DNA of 64,000 nt from Saururus chinensis (Eukaryota; Streptophyta; Magnoliopsida; Piperales; Saururaceae). The translations under genes were made by a program, and so were the position numbers. The notes below the pieces were generated by a model, which worked only from the letters and a program-made list of their open reading frames with translations, was not told the origin of the DNA and ran no database searches. Shown piece by piece: positions 1 through 10,680 of this stretch (its first letter is position 1; every line of letters begins with the position of its first letter). The DNA lies in NCBI GenBank assembly GCA_035235625.1, contig CP141141.1:20147968-20211967 (forward strand), given 5' to 3'.

Positions 1-2370
1 CAAACGGGCCGATCGAACGACTATACTGCAGAATTTGGTCATTTTATGCATGTTGCTTATTTCGATATCTCTACTCCCAAATATCATTTTAATGTTTATG
101 TGGAGTGATTTGAGCTAGAATAAGCTACTGGAAGAGCATGTTATAGATATTTAGAATTTATGGTGTATATTGAAAGTTTATGTGAAATGGCATGTAGTTG
201 GACATACATGTTAGAATTTCTATCTTAAAGATATGAGTGAATGATTTCCTATGGGTTAAACATGATTTCAGTAGAATTACAGCATGCTAATGAACTGATA
301 TGTCATTATATGGTGTAGTTAAATTATGGGTGAATGATAGTGCTATGCCTAGACTCAAGTGTGAGGTGAATGTGCTTACATATGTTTAGCATGTGGTTAT
401 GTTTGACTTAATTGATGATTTTCGATGATTTTCACCCATGATTTCCAATGGAATCCATGATTAGATGTTGATGTGCATGTGTAGTGTGTTGGTGAGTTAA
501 TTACAAGGCATGTTAATATGTTTAGAATGAGATGTTTCTACCATGTACACACACACACATGTGGGGGAAATGATTATGATGATGTGTTGTATTATGGTTA
601 TAAATGATGCATAAGGGGTTGATGAGAGCACTTATCATGAATTAGGATTCATGTATGCCTTGCCCATGTATGTACCATGTTGTATGCATCATGAAACAGG
701 TTTTTGATTGAGACTTTATCGAGATTAGCCGAGTCTGATCGATTAGATGCAATGTTTTGAAATTGTGTGCCAGATTAATCGGTCGTTGGCTTAATCGAAA
801 CTTGATTGGTCCAAGAGGACATGATTTCGATTTGAGTTCCTATGAGGAACATGTATACTCCCCGGGTTGAATCTAGTTGAGTCGCGACAAGTTGAGTCGA
901 TTTGAATTATTAATGCAGTTCAGATTTGTTTATTGAGACAGTCAAACCTGGACCTTGAGAATCCAGAATGGTATGCCTTTGTGTACCGGCTACCATGTGT
1001 TCTAGTTAATTCAGACTTTCCCACCGCAGATATGTCCAGAGCGAACACACTGCTCTAGTTAATTCGGACATTCCTGGATCGGACTATCCAAAGTGAGCAG
1101 ACCTGCTTTAGTTAATTCAGACTTCTAGGATGGATAGTCCAGAGCAAGCAGAGGGGTTGACTACCCCAACACCCTAGATTGCCATATGGAATTCAGATTG
1201 TGTCCAGAGTAGGCAATGCCCTAGGTTTCTAGTTAGGAAATCGGATTACGTCTAGAGCGGGTGATATGATATGTTATGATTATATTCCACTCCTTGATGG
1301 AGGCATTCACCAGTTGATGATAATGCATGTGTATGAAATAATATTATACCCAGATTACACAGGTTGTGTAAGGATAATTGGAATATGTGACACATGTGGA
1401 TGCGATTGATTTTGCATGATTTAGAATCGTGTGATTGAGACACTTATCGTGCAAGGTGAATGATTTATGAATGAATTATATGGATCTACATTATATGATT
1501 ATGTGTGAATAAGACACTACTATGCAGGTTGAGGTGATGTGAATACACAATTTGATTTGTTGTAATTGAGACATTATTATGCAGGATTATATGATGAATG
1601 TGCATGATTTGAAAGGTGTGTTAGAGACACTTCTCATGCATGCTATTATGCTTGATTTTGAATGGATGGATGCTAAGTTATGATATGAGTAGTTATGCTT
1701 GACTTTGATAGGTGTCATGTGCATTATAGCTCTTATGTTATGGATATCTGGTGTTTAGCAAGAGAATGGTCAGAAAAAGGGTACATCATGTAAATTTTGA
1801 ATATGAATTGCTAAATTGCCATGTCGTGATGTTTTTTTTATTTTTGTCACCGTATGTAAACCTTACTGAGTTATTACTCACCCCTCTTTCTTGCGCTTTC
1901 TTTTTGGGGATGCACGGCGTGACGTGCAGACGCACATGACCCTTTGTATGAGGAAAGGTCGGGGAGAGCATGGGATTAAGCATGGAGGCCTCTAGACTTT
2001 ATTATGCTTGTCTGATTTACTTTATTTTGAGTTTAGAACATCATGTATGATTGTTCTTGTTTCAAACTCATGTATGTCTTATGAGTTTAGACCTGTTTGA
2101 GACCCATGGTTCGAGTCACGTGTGTTGGCTCAGGATTTTAAGTATGTGGGTTTGAGACTTGTGGACTAGATTAGAGTTAAAGTCCTCTTTATCCTTATCT
2201 ACTTTTGCTCAAAGGTTTTTGTGGTTCGTAACTCTGCTAGTTAGACCGCCCATATGTGGGGCTAAGTCTTCTGCTATTCCCGTTAATCCCTTCCAATTCC
2301 GTCGCCCCCACGCGCTTGACTAGCCCTTGGACCGGGTTTGGCTTGGGTCGGGCGGTGCCGGGGCGTGACA
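1..2370 (+). mobile_element. LTR family A, copy 1 (3' part of an LTR, cut by the window edge)
   Basis: Seen: the segment is similar along its length to 30474..32483, the 3' two-thirds of the complete solo LTR at 29242..32483. It ends in the same terminus, GGGCGTGACA at 2361..2370. Shared landmarks are the TTCGAACG-type motif at the very start, the AC-rich stretch near 550, the line of direct repeats near 975..1215 and the GC-rich end with two near-identical GGGC blocks. No primer-binding site follows 2370, so the internal region of an element is absent and this is a solo or truncated LTR. Its left end and target duplication lie outside the window. Orientation is inferred from the alignment with the solo LTR. 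No credible protein is encoded. Confidence 0.85.
975..1215 (+). repeat. Minisatellite inside LTR-A copy 1, about 60-65 bp unit
   Basis: Three to four diverged units carry the phrase CTAGTTAATTCAGAC followed by a TCCAGAGC-type block. The same array sits in the same place in LTR-A copy 3 (43855..44140) but is missing from the solo LTR, where the flanking sequences meet near 31418. Confidence 0.75.
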
Positions 2371-5015
2371 AAAACTGAGCCCAATCCAAAACCCTAGTTT
2401 GTCAAGGCAACAAACTTCACTTAACCTGTCCAACTCACAACATAACTCACCGTACACCAAAATCTTACATATTCATACAATCTCTGACATCCACCTTATG
2501 GCCAACACATATTACTCAGAAGTCATCAAAACTAAGCTCCTCCGAGATAATCCTAGTTATCATCCTGTTACTTATGCCTCACTTATTATGTTTACTTTTT
2601 ACTTCATAATTTGTATGTTATGCTTGTATAATTATGCTACACTTTCAATGTTTGACTATTCCCCAACATACGCACCAATTCAAACCAAACTAATCTGTCC
2701 ACTCCAATCCTTGCTTGTCAAACGTACATCCTCCATCTTTAGTCATACACTTACGCATCCACATTCAACTCTATACCAAATCCTCTGTCACCTCTTACCA
2801 TCCATCGCCCATACTTCTGCCCACATACATACACATATCCATTGCATAGGCTATAGCCATTATACATACGTATGTCCATCATGCATATGTTTAACATACA
2901 CATACTATTTCATACATAGCTTACCAACATGCTCACTAGCCATCACTAGCACACACATAATCCACATACATATCTTACCAACATACTCACTAGCCATCAT
3001 TAGCACATACATAATCCACATACGTAGCTTAGCAATATACTTGCTAGCCATTAATAACACATACAAAATCCACATACATTTCTTACCAACATTTGCTACC
3101 TATCACTAGCACACACATATTCCACATATGTAGCTTACCAACAAATACTCTAGCCATCACAAGCACACACATACTTTAAACATACTTACAACCCATATAC
3201 ATGTCATATGCCTTTCAACATACCATATAGTCATACTTACATGCACATCGTACAATCGGATCGTTATTTAGCATCCAAAGTATGAAATCATACAATCCTA
3301 ACATGTTGCTACACATTCAAAGCATACTATCTCATGAAATTACCAGTTCAAAGCTCCCCTACCTCGTAATCATGATGTTTGATATTAGGCACAGGACAGC
3401 AGCAACGTCGGAGGTGGAGTTGGCGGCCAAAAGCATTGCCAAGTTAAGAGAGCTGTTGTCCCGAGGGTTTAGGAAATGCCGGAAGCAATCACGACCCAAT
3501 TGGGTGACACAAATCAATGCGGCAAAATCCACGATCCACAACGACACACTAGAGTGGCTGGGAGAAAGGTCGTGCCAACAAAAATGGAAAGTGCGACCAA
3601 AATTCGAGGTGTACTCACTAAAGGTTGGCTAGTGGCTAAGAAGTACTTGGTTGGATGCAAGGTGTCGAAATTGGCCATCGATAGCATCCAATGGCGGTGA
3701 TTTCGCTTCATCGAGGAACCACAAAAAGGCGGAGGGCATGGGGCAATGCTTGAGGATGAAGGAGAGGTGGAGGAGGGCTCTAGTGTCAAATATATTTGGT
3801 GGCAGAGCCATCCGATGGTCAAGCGATGGAAATGAGGTGCCTAGACCCTAAACCACATGCGCGACTACATGCACATGTGGCCAAAGGGGAGGGGGAGAGG
3901 GCTGGACGGTAGTGGCCCAAGGTCCAAAAAGGGCGACAGGGCTAAGGCCCTAGTGGTAGCTAGTGGACACGACAACATGACCAATCGCCACCCACAACCA
4001 AAACTAATGGTGCAGGCAGTTGTGCATTTAGCACGACAAAGGGAAAAGGGGTGTCTTAGTGTCGAGTAGTGGCGAAGCAAGGGTCACTGTGAAACAAGCT
4101 TGACCCCAAGGCCGGCCAGAGGCCAATCAGTGATCGGAGGCATCATAATGACAAAACGGCCACGAAGGGTTGTACGGGTAAGACCCAAATCGAGGCATAA
4201 GGGTAGAGCAAGACAACAGGGGTGAAGTGGGGTCAGAAACGACAACCCCCAACCAACACCGGGTAGAGGTAGGCTGGATAGAGTTCGATTGGAGTCCGTC
4301 CGATGATCAGATGACAACTGAAAATACACCGATGTCTCAAAAATATAACGAATAGTGAGAAGAATAAAAACCCAAAAAATGTACCAATAACTCACAGAGG
4401 AGCAAGGAGAGCATGGTGGTGGCTCTAGCTAGTGCTTATGGGTTCCTAGTAGCCAAACAAAGATAAGTCTATTTGAGGACGGTCACAAATGGCAGCAAAA
4501 TCGCCATCCTATGGCCCAAAACGAATTTAAGAGGTGAGAAAAATTGAAGAAAAGATCGGTACCTCGTAGCGGAGTGAAGAAGACATAGCGGCAGTCATAG
4601 CTGGTACTAATAGACTTGTGGCGGTAAGGCGAAGTGGATCCTTACAAGAACCGGTGGAATCTGATGATGGAGGAGGGACAACGGAGTGACCGGAAACTCA
4701 GTCAGGTTTCCTCTCATTCTTACTCGACAACCCAGGAAAGTTCTGGTCTTTCCAGAGAAAATTCACTGAACATGGCAAAAGAGTTGTGATTTTATGTCTT
4801 TAACACTTGTTAACGTCCTATTTACACATTATATCTCCAAATTTTGAGTCGAAAGTGCGCGGCAAGGCCTACAACCCGTGACTAAGCCCCACACCCGACT
4901 CTTAAGGGTATAAATACCGAGGCCAAATATAATGAAGCGTCACATTTTCTCGCCGAAAATGACAAAAAAATAGTAAAAAATCACAAAAAATTGTAAAAAA
5001 ATTAGGGACATTACA
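2371..5015 (-). mobile_element. LTR family B fragment, reversed
   Basis: Read on the minus strand this begins at 5015 with TGTAATGTCCCTAATTTTT, close to the start of the LTR at 9710. It continues with the same blocks: the AAGAGTCGGG phrase, a GC-rich centre around 3400..4300, and the GAATTACGAGGTAGGGG phrase found at 12064. It is much shorter than the 9710 copy because part of the GC-rich centre is missing. The distal end is lost against LTR-A copy 1 near 2371. Open frames here, including a 116-codon and a 103-codon frame, are remnants of the GC-rich LTR centre and show no protein family. Confidence 0.75.
2905..3185 (+). repeat. Minisatellite of about 65 bp in reversed LTR-B
   Basis: About four to five diverged units contain CTTACCAACAT, CTAGCCATCA and CACATACATA-type blocks. 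One or two related units reappear at 63785..63860 in the LTR-B fragment at the right edge. The array makes a 236-codon open frame on the plus strand rich in His, Thr, Ile and Tyr. That frame has no methionine start and reflects the repeat, not a gene. Confidence 0.75.
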
Positions 5016-5317
5016 ATATATATATATAGTGACAACATCTGAGAATGCCAATAAGCAAAACATAGATGGTCAGTGAGACAATATAGAAAGGATGTTTTAT
5101 GAAGACGTACTATGTGACGCAGGCTATTAATTTAGCACTAACTAAAAATAATAACAATAAAAGATATAGTTGCCAAATGCAAATAACTACAGTCACGGAT
5201 AGCCCTTGTTTGTAGCTATCCACATTAAGAAGCAAACAAAAAAATATAAGTGTCTATTTTAGTGTAGACGAACACTAACGATGTTAGAAACCGGACATAC
5301 GAGTGCCATTTACACCC
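5016..5317. other. No gene; AT-rich, ends in a possible hAT terminus
   Basis: A short AT dinucleotide run (5016..5028) is followed by unassigned sequence. The stretch GCCATTTACACCCCTA ending near 5319 looks like the reverse complement of a common hAT terminal repeat (TAGGGGTGTAAATGG), but no matching second end was found nearby. Confidence 0.35.
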
Positions 5318-5490
5318 CTAACATGGCTTTGTAGACTTTGAAGACTTTTCTTCATTGTCTTTGATTTTATATCCTTGTGGTTGCTCAACATAGGCCTCTT
5401 CTTTAGGTTCTCCATTCAAAAAAATTGATTTGACATTAAATTGATATATTTGTAATTTCAATTGAGTGGCAAATGCAAGTACAATTCTTA
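5318..5490 (-). pseudogene. Ty1/copia reverse-transcriptase fragment
   Basis: On the minus strand the translation contains FNVKSIFLNGEPKEEAYVEQ and QGYK. This matches the well-known copia reverse-transcriptase segment around the first catalytic aspartate (family pattern xxDVKxAFLNG). Here that aspartate is replaced by asparagine (FNVKS), so it could not be active. The upstream part shows the expected IRIVLAFATQ. Only about 55 to 60 recognisable residues remain. It is an isolated shard with no gag, integrase or LTR beside it, and it abuts the hAT-like terminus near 5319. Confidence 0.8.
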
Positions 5491-5887
5491 TAGTTTTATT
5501 CATATGCGAGTAAAAAGGGAGGTATAAAAAATCTCTAGTGTAGAACAATATTTCAAATGTGAAGGAAGGTACTAAAGACCAGAACAAATGTAATAATTGT
5601 GGTCATTACTTCAAGTTCTTAAACTAAAGAGCTACATTACAATTAAATAGGCATAGGGTATCATGTCCAAGAATGGTGAAGCCCAGAGGTCACCCATAAT
5701 TATCATTTATAAAAGATGTTGATGAAGATGGTGAGGAAGAAGTGACAGTGGAAAATTACAAATATGACAAATAAAAGGTGAAGAGAGTGGTTACAAAGCT
5801 TGTGATTATGGATGAGTGGTCATTCAAATTAGTAGAGAGTAAGGTATTCAACTTGTTGTGCAATTACTTGCAACCAAGGCATGAAAA

Positions 5888-6112
5888 TGTTGTGAATGTC
5901 CTAGGGGCTGCCACTAGGGCCACGTATTAGGGTAATTAGGGTTTTTATGTAATAAGGGCATTTAGGTAATTAGGTTAATTAGGGTTTTCTTTAATTATGT
6001 TAATGATTTTTAGGCACTTGTTAGTGAGCCCATTAGTTTGCTTATTTAAATGTAAGGGCTACGCCCTAATTGGATTATGGAATGAATTATTATCTCCACT
6101 TGGGGCACAACA
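5888..6112 (+). repeat. 5' LTR of the TRIM-like element
   Basis: 225 bp, TG...CA ends, nearly identical to 6575..6874 over about its first 205 bp. A TATTTAAATG box-like stretch lies near 6043..6052. Confidence 0.9.
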
Positions 6113-6113
6113 T

Positions 6114-6125
6114 TGATATCAAAGC
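6114..6125 (+). other. Primer-binding site (initiator Met tRNA type)
   Basis: TGATATCAAAGC follows the 5' LTR end at 6112 by one base. Both differences from TGGTATCAGAGC are G to A. Confidence 0.8.
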
Positions 6126-6574
6126 TGTCAATCCTTGGCTACTACATGTGCCAAAGCCGCCGGATCCTCCACAGCCATTGCCGCCGCTAGCCAGAGCTCT
6201 AGTCATCCTCACCGGTCCCCTATCCATTCTCTCCGCCAGAGCCAACATCACCCTCCCAACCTTGGGCTGCTTCTCTGCCTCCACCTTTTGGTCGCATGTT
6301 AGAGAAAGGGAGAAGCTTTTGTGCTGCCGAGAAGGGAAAGCGATTGCCCATGTCAGGTCGGAGGAGAGAGATGACGGGACAAGGAAAGGGTCGTAAGCAT
6401 CACCACAAGGTCCTCCGTCATATGTTTTGAGTAGTGACCCACTATCTCCATCAGTGTACGTGTCTCATCTATGGTTCCAGACCGGCTGTTCACAGTGGAG
6501 CTTTGGTGGGCCCAATGCCTAGAGTTTTAGGTCACCTCAAGGACAAGGTGATGCGCAAGCAAAGCGTGGTGGAA

Positions 6575-6874
6575 TGTTGTGAATGTCCTAGGGGCTGCCA
6601 CTGGGGCTACGTATTAGGGTAATTAGGGTTTTTATGTAATAAGGGCATTTAGGTAATTAGGTTAATTAGGGTTTTTTTTAATTATGTTAATGGGCCTTAG
6701 GCACCTATTAGTGAGCCCATTAGTTTGCTTATTTAAATGTAAGGGCTACGCCCTAATTGGATTATGGAATGAATTATTATCTCTCTAATTGTCTTCTCTC
6801 CTCCCTGTCCGGCGGCCATGCCGCTCCTTCCCGTTACCGGCTAGCCAGGCCATTGTGCCACTTCAAGCACAACA
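6575..6874 (+). repeat. 3' LTR of the TRIM-like element
   Basis: 300 bp, TG...CA ends, preceded by the purine-rich tract AAGCGTGGTGGAA and followed by the GAAAA target duplication. Confidence 0.9.
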
Positions 6875-8334
6875 GAAAAGTTCTCTAGGCACACCATTAG
6901 AAATGAGCACCTAAGGTTATACAAAGAGAATGAAAAGTTGATGAAGAAATTGGCAAAGGTAAATAGTGTATGTGTTACAAGTGACATGTGGACATCAAGG
7001 AGGAATAAGGGCTACATGTTGCTAACTGCATATTATGTAGATGAAAATTGGAAGCTCCATAAAAGAATCCTCAACTTCCGATCTCCTCCCCCCTACATAT
7101 TGGGTATAGCATGTCGAAGATGATGGGTCATTTTTCTCAAAGTGGGGCATATAAGATAAGGTATTAACAATCGTTCTTAACAATGGCACATCAAATGGTG
7201 CTATAGTGAAGCTTCCAAAATAATGGATTTCATCCACTTCAAGTTCTAATGTGAGGGTGCAAATGTTTCATGTGCGATGTTGTGTTGATATCCTAAACTA
7301 ATTGTCCAAGAGGGTCCGATCCACATTCAGGATGTTGTTGATAATGTGTGAGTCTGTAAAGTATATTCTGAGCTTTGAGGCACAAAGAAAAGATTTTAAA
7401 ACATCTCTTAAACAAGTAAAATTTTCTGGCAAGGGGGGTTTGCATTTAGATGTGAAAACTTATTGGAATTCTACATATTTTGATGTTGAAAGCAATAAAG
7501 GAGAGTCGACTAGCTTTGGAACATTATCGTAACTGTGATAAAACTACAAATGGTGCCCAAGTGAAGAAGAGTGGATTAATTGTGGGCTTAATGGAAGTCT
7601 TATATAAAGTAATAGGAATCTTTTCAAGGAGTAAGGATACAACTCCAAACACTTTTCTTCCAATTATCTACAACATGAAAGAAAAATTAGATTCCACTTA
7701 TATGAAGGCATATGGTCATTTGCTAAACATGGTGGAGGCTATGAAGCTTAAGTTTGATAAACATAGGGAAATATGTAATTTGATCTTGGCCATTGCATGC
7801 ATCTTAGATATAATATACAAAATGGCAATGAAAGAGTTGGCATGGGTTTGTGATGCTTTACAAGAGATATATGGGTTTTTCAAAGAGAAGTTGAAGACAA
7901 TGCGAGAAGCCTCGAGGGTGGATGCTTCTTCCAGTCACTCTTTAGGTGACAAAGAAAGTCATGTAGATGAAGACGATGATGAAAAATCACAACGAAAGGG
8001 AGTGAGGAAGGTGGATATTGTTGCATACTTGAAAGAGACAAACTATAATTAAACCCAAGTGCTCACTTTGATGTCCTTGAATAATTGAAAATAGCATCTA
8101 TTGTCTATCCTACTTTATCTGTCATGACGTTAGCTATTTAGGAGGTTCCTCTTTCCATAGTGGCTTCTAAATCCACCTTTAGTACAGGATCTAGGGCGGT
8201 TAGTGATTATCGGAGTTCCCAAACATATGAGGTTGTTGAGGCTTTAGTTTGCACTCAAGATTGGTTGTGATCAATTTAGGGTGATGAGGAGTTTGAAGAT
8301 GAAGATGAAGTTGTTGAAGTTTGATGGTAAAGAT

Positions 8335-9709
8335 TTACTCCAAAAATATTATTTTCTTAGATAAACTTTCGAATATTACTATTTTTTAGGCATTAAACCT
8401 TTTTTGGAAGAAGATATGAAGTTTGTAGGTACATATCTTTCGAGGACTATTACTCTTGATGAATTTTTTTAATTTTTCTTTTTCATCCCTTTGAGTTTCT
8501 TATATTAGTTGTAGCTGAAAAGTTTAGTAAACGGAATCATATAGTATTTTGAGAATGTCATGTATGGCATTTGGTGCTTGTGAGATAATTTTTTTAAGGG
8601 TCTTACTCTTCTTCTCTTCATCAGTATTTTGCATGTATATGCTTGAAATAGCCAGCACTTAGCACGTTTTTCTTTAAAGAGGAAACCATGTGGCAAGTGT
8701 TGTTTCATACTTCAAATGGAGATAGTTTAGGATTTTAGGGGTTTTTTGAAGAGTTAAGTATTTTAGGTTTATTATCCATAACTCACTTAATGTTTTTGAT
8801 ATAATTATTTCTTTTCATTCTTCGTGCTAAAGACCATAATTGTAACTGGCTAAAGGTGTTTAAGCTTGGTTTCACTCTAGCTCTGTTACAACATGGAGTT
8901 GAGCTCAATTTGAGCCTTTGTATGACTTTTGATTGTCCTACATCTGTTGGACTCCCATTGGGATTATTAATATACTTGTTTATGGATTATGAAGATACTA
9001 GTGGTTAGGAACTGGGTGATGCATGCTATTTTTGTTTGGACAAAGTAGTGCAGTAAGGTGCTCTATCTTCTGTCTGAGAATATGTACAGTCATCTTCAGT
9101 CAAAATTGTTCTCCTTATTTTGTGTGCTTCTTAAATTAAGCTTTCCTAGCTATCATATCTTATATAAAATTTAGTGTGTTAAACAAATAAGACCAATAAT
9201 CTCTTTTAGTAGCTACAAAAAGATGGCTGAAATATTGGCTGACTTTTGTACTTTTCAAATTATCTCCTTGATGAATTAAATGCCAAATTGTTGAAGTAAC
9301 TAATTGACCTAAATGTAAAACACAATCATCCGATATTGGGATATTTATTATTATTTAATACTGAAACACTCATTGGTAAGACACCACTTTAAATAAAATT
9401 TTTTGACTATTACAATTTTTTCGTATCTAGAAATTAGTGAGCATGATATCGCATATTACTATGTTGTTTTTTTGTACTTCGAAGCTTGTTCCATATTTAA
9501 TGGGCTTCCTTATGGAAAACATTATATTATATCCCTTACTAAAGGATTTAACTAAATTAAGGTATATAGGATATATATTCTTGTGTCAAACCCACAAAGT
9601 AGGAAAACATAATTGTCAATTGAATGCTTGAATTTGTGTAGGATATTTCTTTCGTTGGTAAGGATTCCCATAGGATTTCATATTCTTCCTTTAGTTTAAA
9701 ATTGGATCT
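8335..9709. other. No gene recognised; AT-rich
   Basis: This is the 3' flank of the hAT relic plus unassigned sequence. A hAT-end-like phrase (TAAAGGTGTTTAAGCTTGG at 8852..8870) faces right, but no partner was found. Short open frames here show no family signal. Confidence 0.4.
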
Positions 9710-10079
9710 TGTAACATCCCCGATTTTTCTGTATTTTTCTGCTATTTTTTGCTATTCTTTGCAATATTCTCCAGTTTTATGCTTGTATTTTTTATGAAGA
9801 TATTTGATGCTTCGGCATATCTGTATTTGTAATATTCATGACCATAAGAGTCGGGAGTGGTGTTTAGTCGTAGGTCATGGGCCTTGACGCATCACAAAAA
9901 TTTTTTGTGTGAAAATCGGACGGGACGCGAGAGAACAGAAACGAGAAGAAGGGAAGAGATGAAAAAAAAATAATACAAAAATCCGATCGGGTGCGCCCAG
10001 CACTCCCGACCCGATGGGATGAATAGTGAAGGGGGAGCCCCCTTCACTATGTGAGGCCGGAGATAGCTCCCCCGGTGGC

Positions 10080-10680
10080 CGCCGGCCAGCCTTGGCTTGG
10101 CGACGCGGCCGCCGTCTCCCTGGCCTGGCCCCACTAGCCATCGTCGCCCTGTTCCCTCTTTTCCTTTTCAGCCCAATAGAGAACCGCACTCTCATTTTTG
10201 CTCCGATTCGCAGCCGCCAGTAGTTGCATGGCATCCAAACCGATGTCACAATCCTATCCTAGCCAGTGTGAACTTTGGCCACCTCCGTCCCGGCTTCCCA
10301 GCCCCCGGTTTGCAGCCGTCAGGTAAAAAAAAAAATTTTGCCTCTGTTTTTTTTTGGTTTTCTGTTCATTATGACCTGCAGTTGTGCCACTGGTCGCCGG
10401 CCGCCACTGCCGGGCCTCTGGCTCTCTTCCAGCCCGGCGATGACAAGGCCACCATCCCGTGGCCTGGACCGCCGCCTCCACAGACCGTGACCCCTCCTAT
10501 TTTCCTATCCGGACAGAACAATTTTCTGATTTTTGTTCTGTTTTTGTACTCTGTGTGTTGCGGCCACCGGCTATGCCGCCAGTGGCCAGCCACCATTGAC
10601 CGGCCTTTGGCCTTCCCCAGATCTAGAAATGACAAGGTTGCCGCCCCGGCCGCCGCCCTAGCCACCACCTCCCTCAGCCT
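10080..10680 (+). repeat. GC-rich diverged tandem repeat, unit about 190-195 bp, within LTR-B
   Basis: Roughly two and a half units alternate GC-rich blocks (CCGGCCGCC, GATGACAAGG or AATGACAAGG) with T-rich spacers (TTTTTGGTTTTCTG, TTTTTGTTCTG). The phrase around TGACAAGG recurs near 10440 and 10628. Confidence 0.5.

Larger units (their letters stand above)
5888..6874 (+). mobile_element. Small nonautonomous LTR retrotransposon (TRIM-like), complete, 987 bp
   Basis: Seen: two direct LTRs, 5888..6112 (225 bp) and 6575..6874 (300 bp), both start TGTTGTGAATGTCCTAGGGG and end in CACAACA; the first lacks about 75 bp of the second. TGATATCAAAGC at 6114..6125 is a primer-binding site matching the initiator-Met-tRNA type (TGGTATCAGAGC) at 10 of 12 bases. 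A purine-rich tract lies just before 6575. Flanking duplication GAAAA (5883..5887 and 6875..6879) proves insertion into the hAT relic. The 462-bp interior carries a proline-rich open frame without gag or pol motifs, so the element depended on an autonomous partner. Its interior end and LTR end resemble those of the gypsy relic at 47298..53809, the best candidate family for that partner. Size fits terminal-repeat retrotransposons in miniature. Confidence 0.93.
5580..8330 (+). pseudogene. hAT-superfamily transposase with BED zinc finger, decayed and interrupted
   Basis: This is the relic of a hAT (Ac-like) transposase. The order is normal: a BED-type zinc finger at 5589..5690 (CNNC, then H and C), a linker with FNLLCNYLQPRH near 5850, the catalytic-core segment VTSDMWTSRRNKGYM at about 6970..7020, a long helical middle (7302..8052), and the C-terminal dimerisation segment FSTGSRAVSDYRSSQ at about 8170..8220. 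Frames shift repeatedly and there are many stops. A complete nonautonomous LTR element is inserted at 5888 with a 5-bp duplication, so it landed while the transposase was recognisable. Plant hAT transposases are usually 600 to 800 residues; this span without the insert encodes roughly 590. Terminal inverted repeats were not securely found. It would have moved DNA by cut-and-paste in the nucleus; it cannot now. Confidence 0.9.

Noticed and set aside
2399..3109. 236-codon open frame on the plus strand
   Set aside because: It lies over a minisatellite in a reversed LTR, has no methionine start and a His/Thr/Ile-dominated composition that follows the repeat unit.
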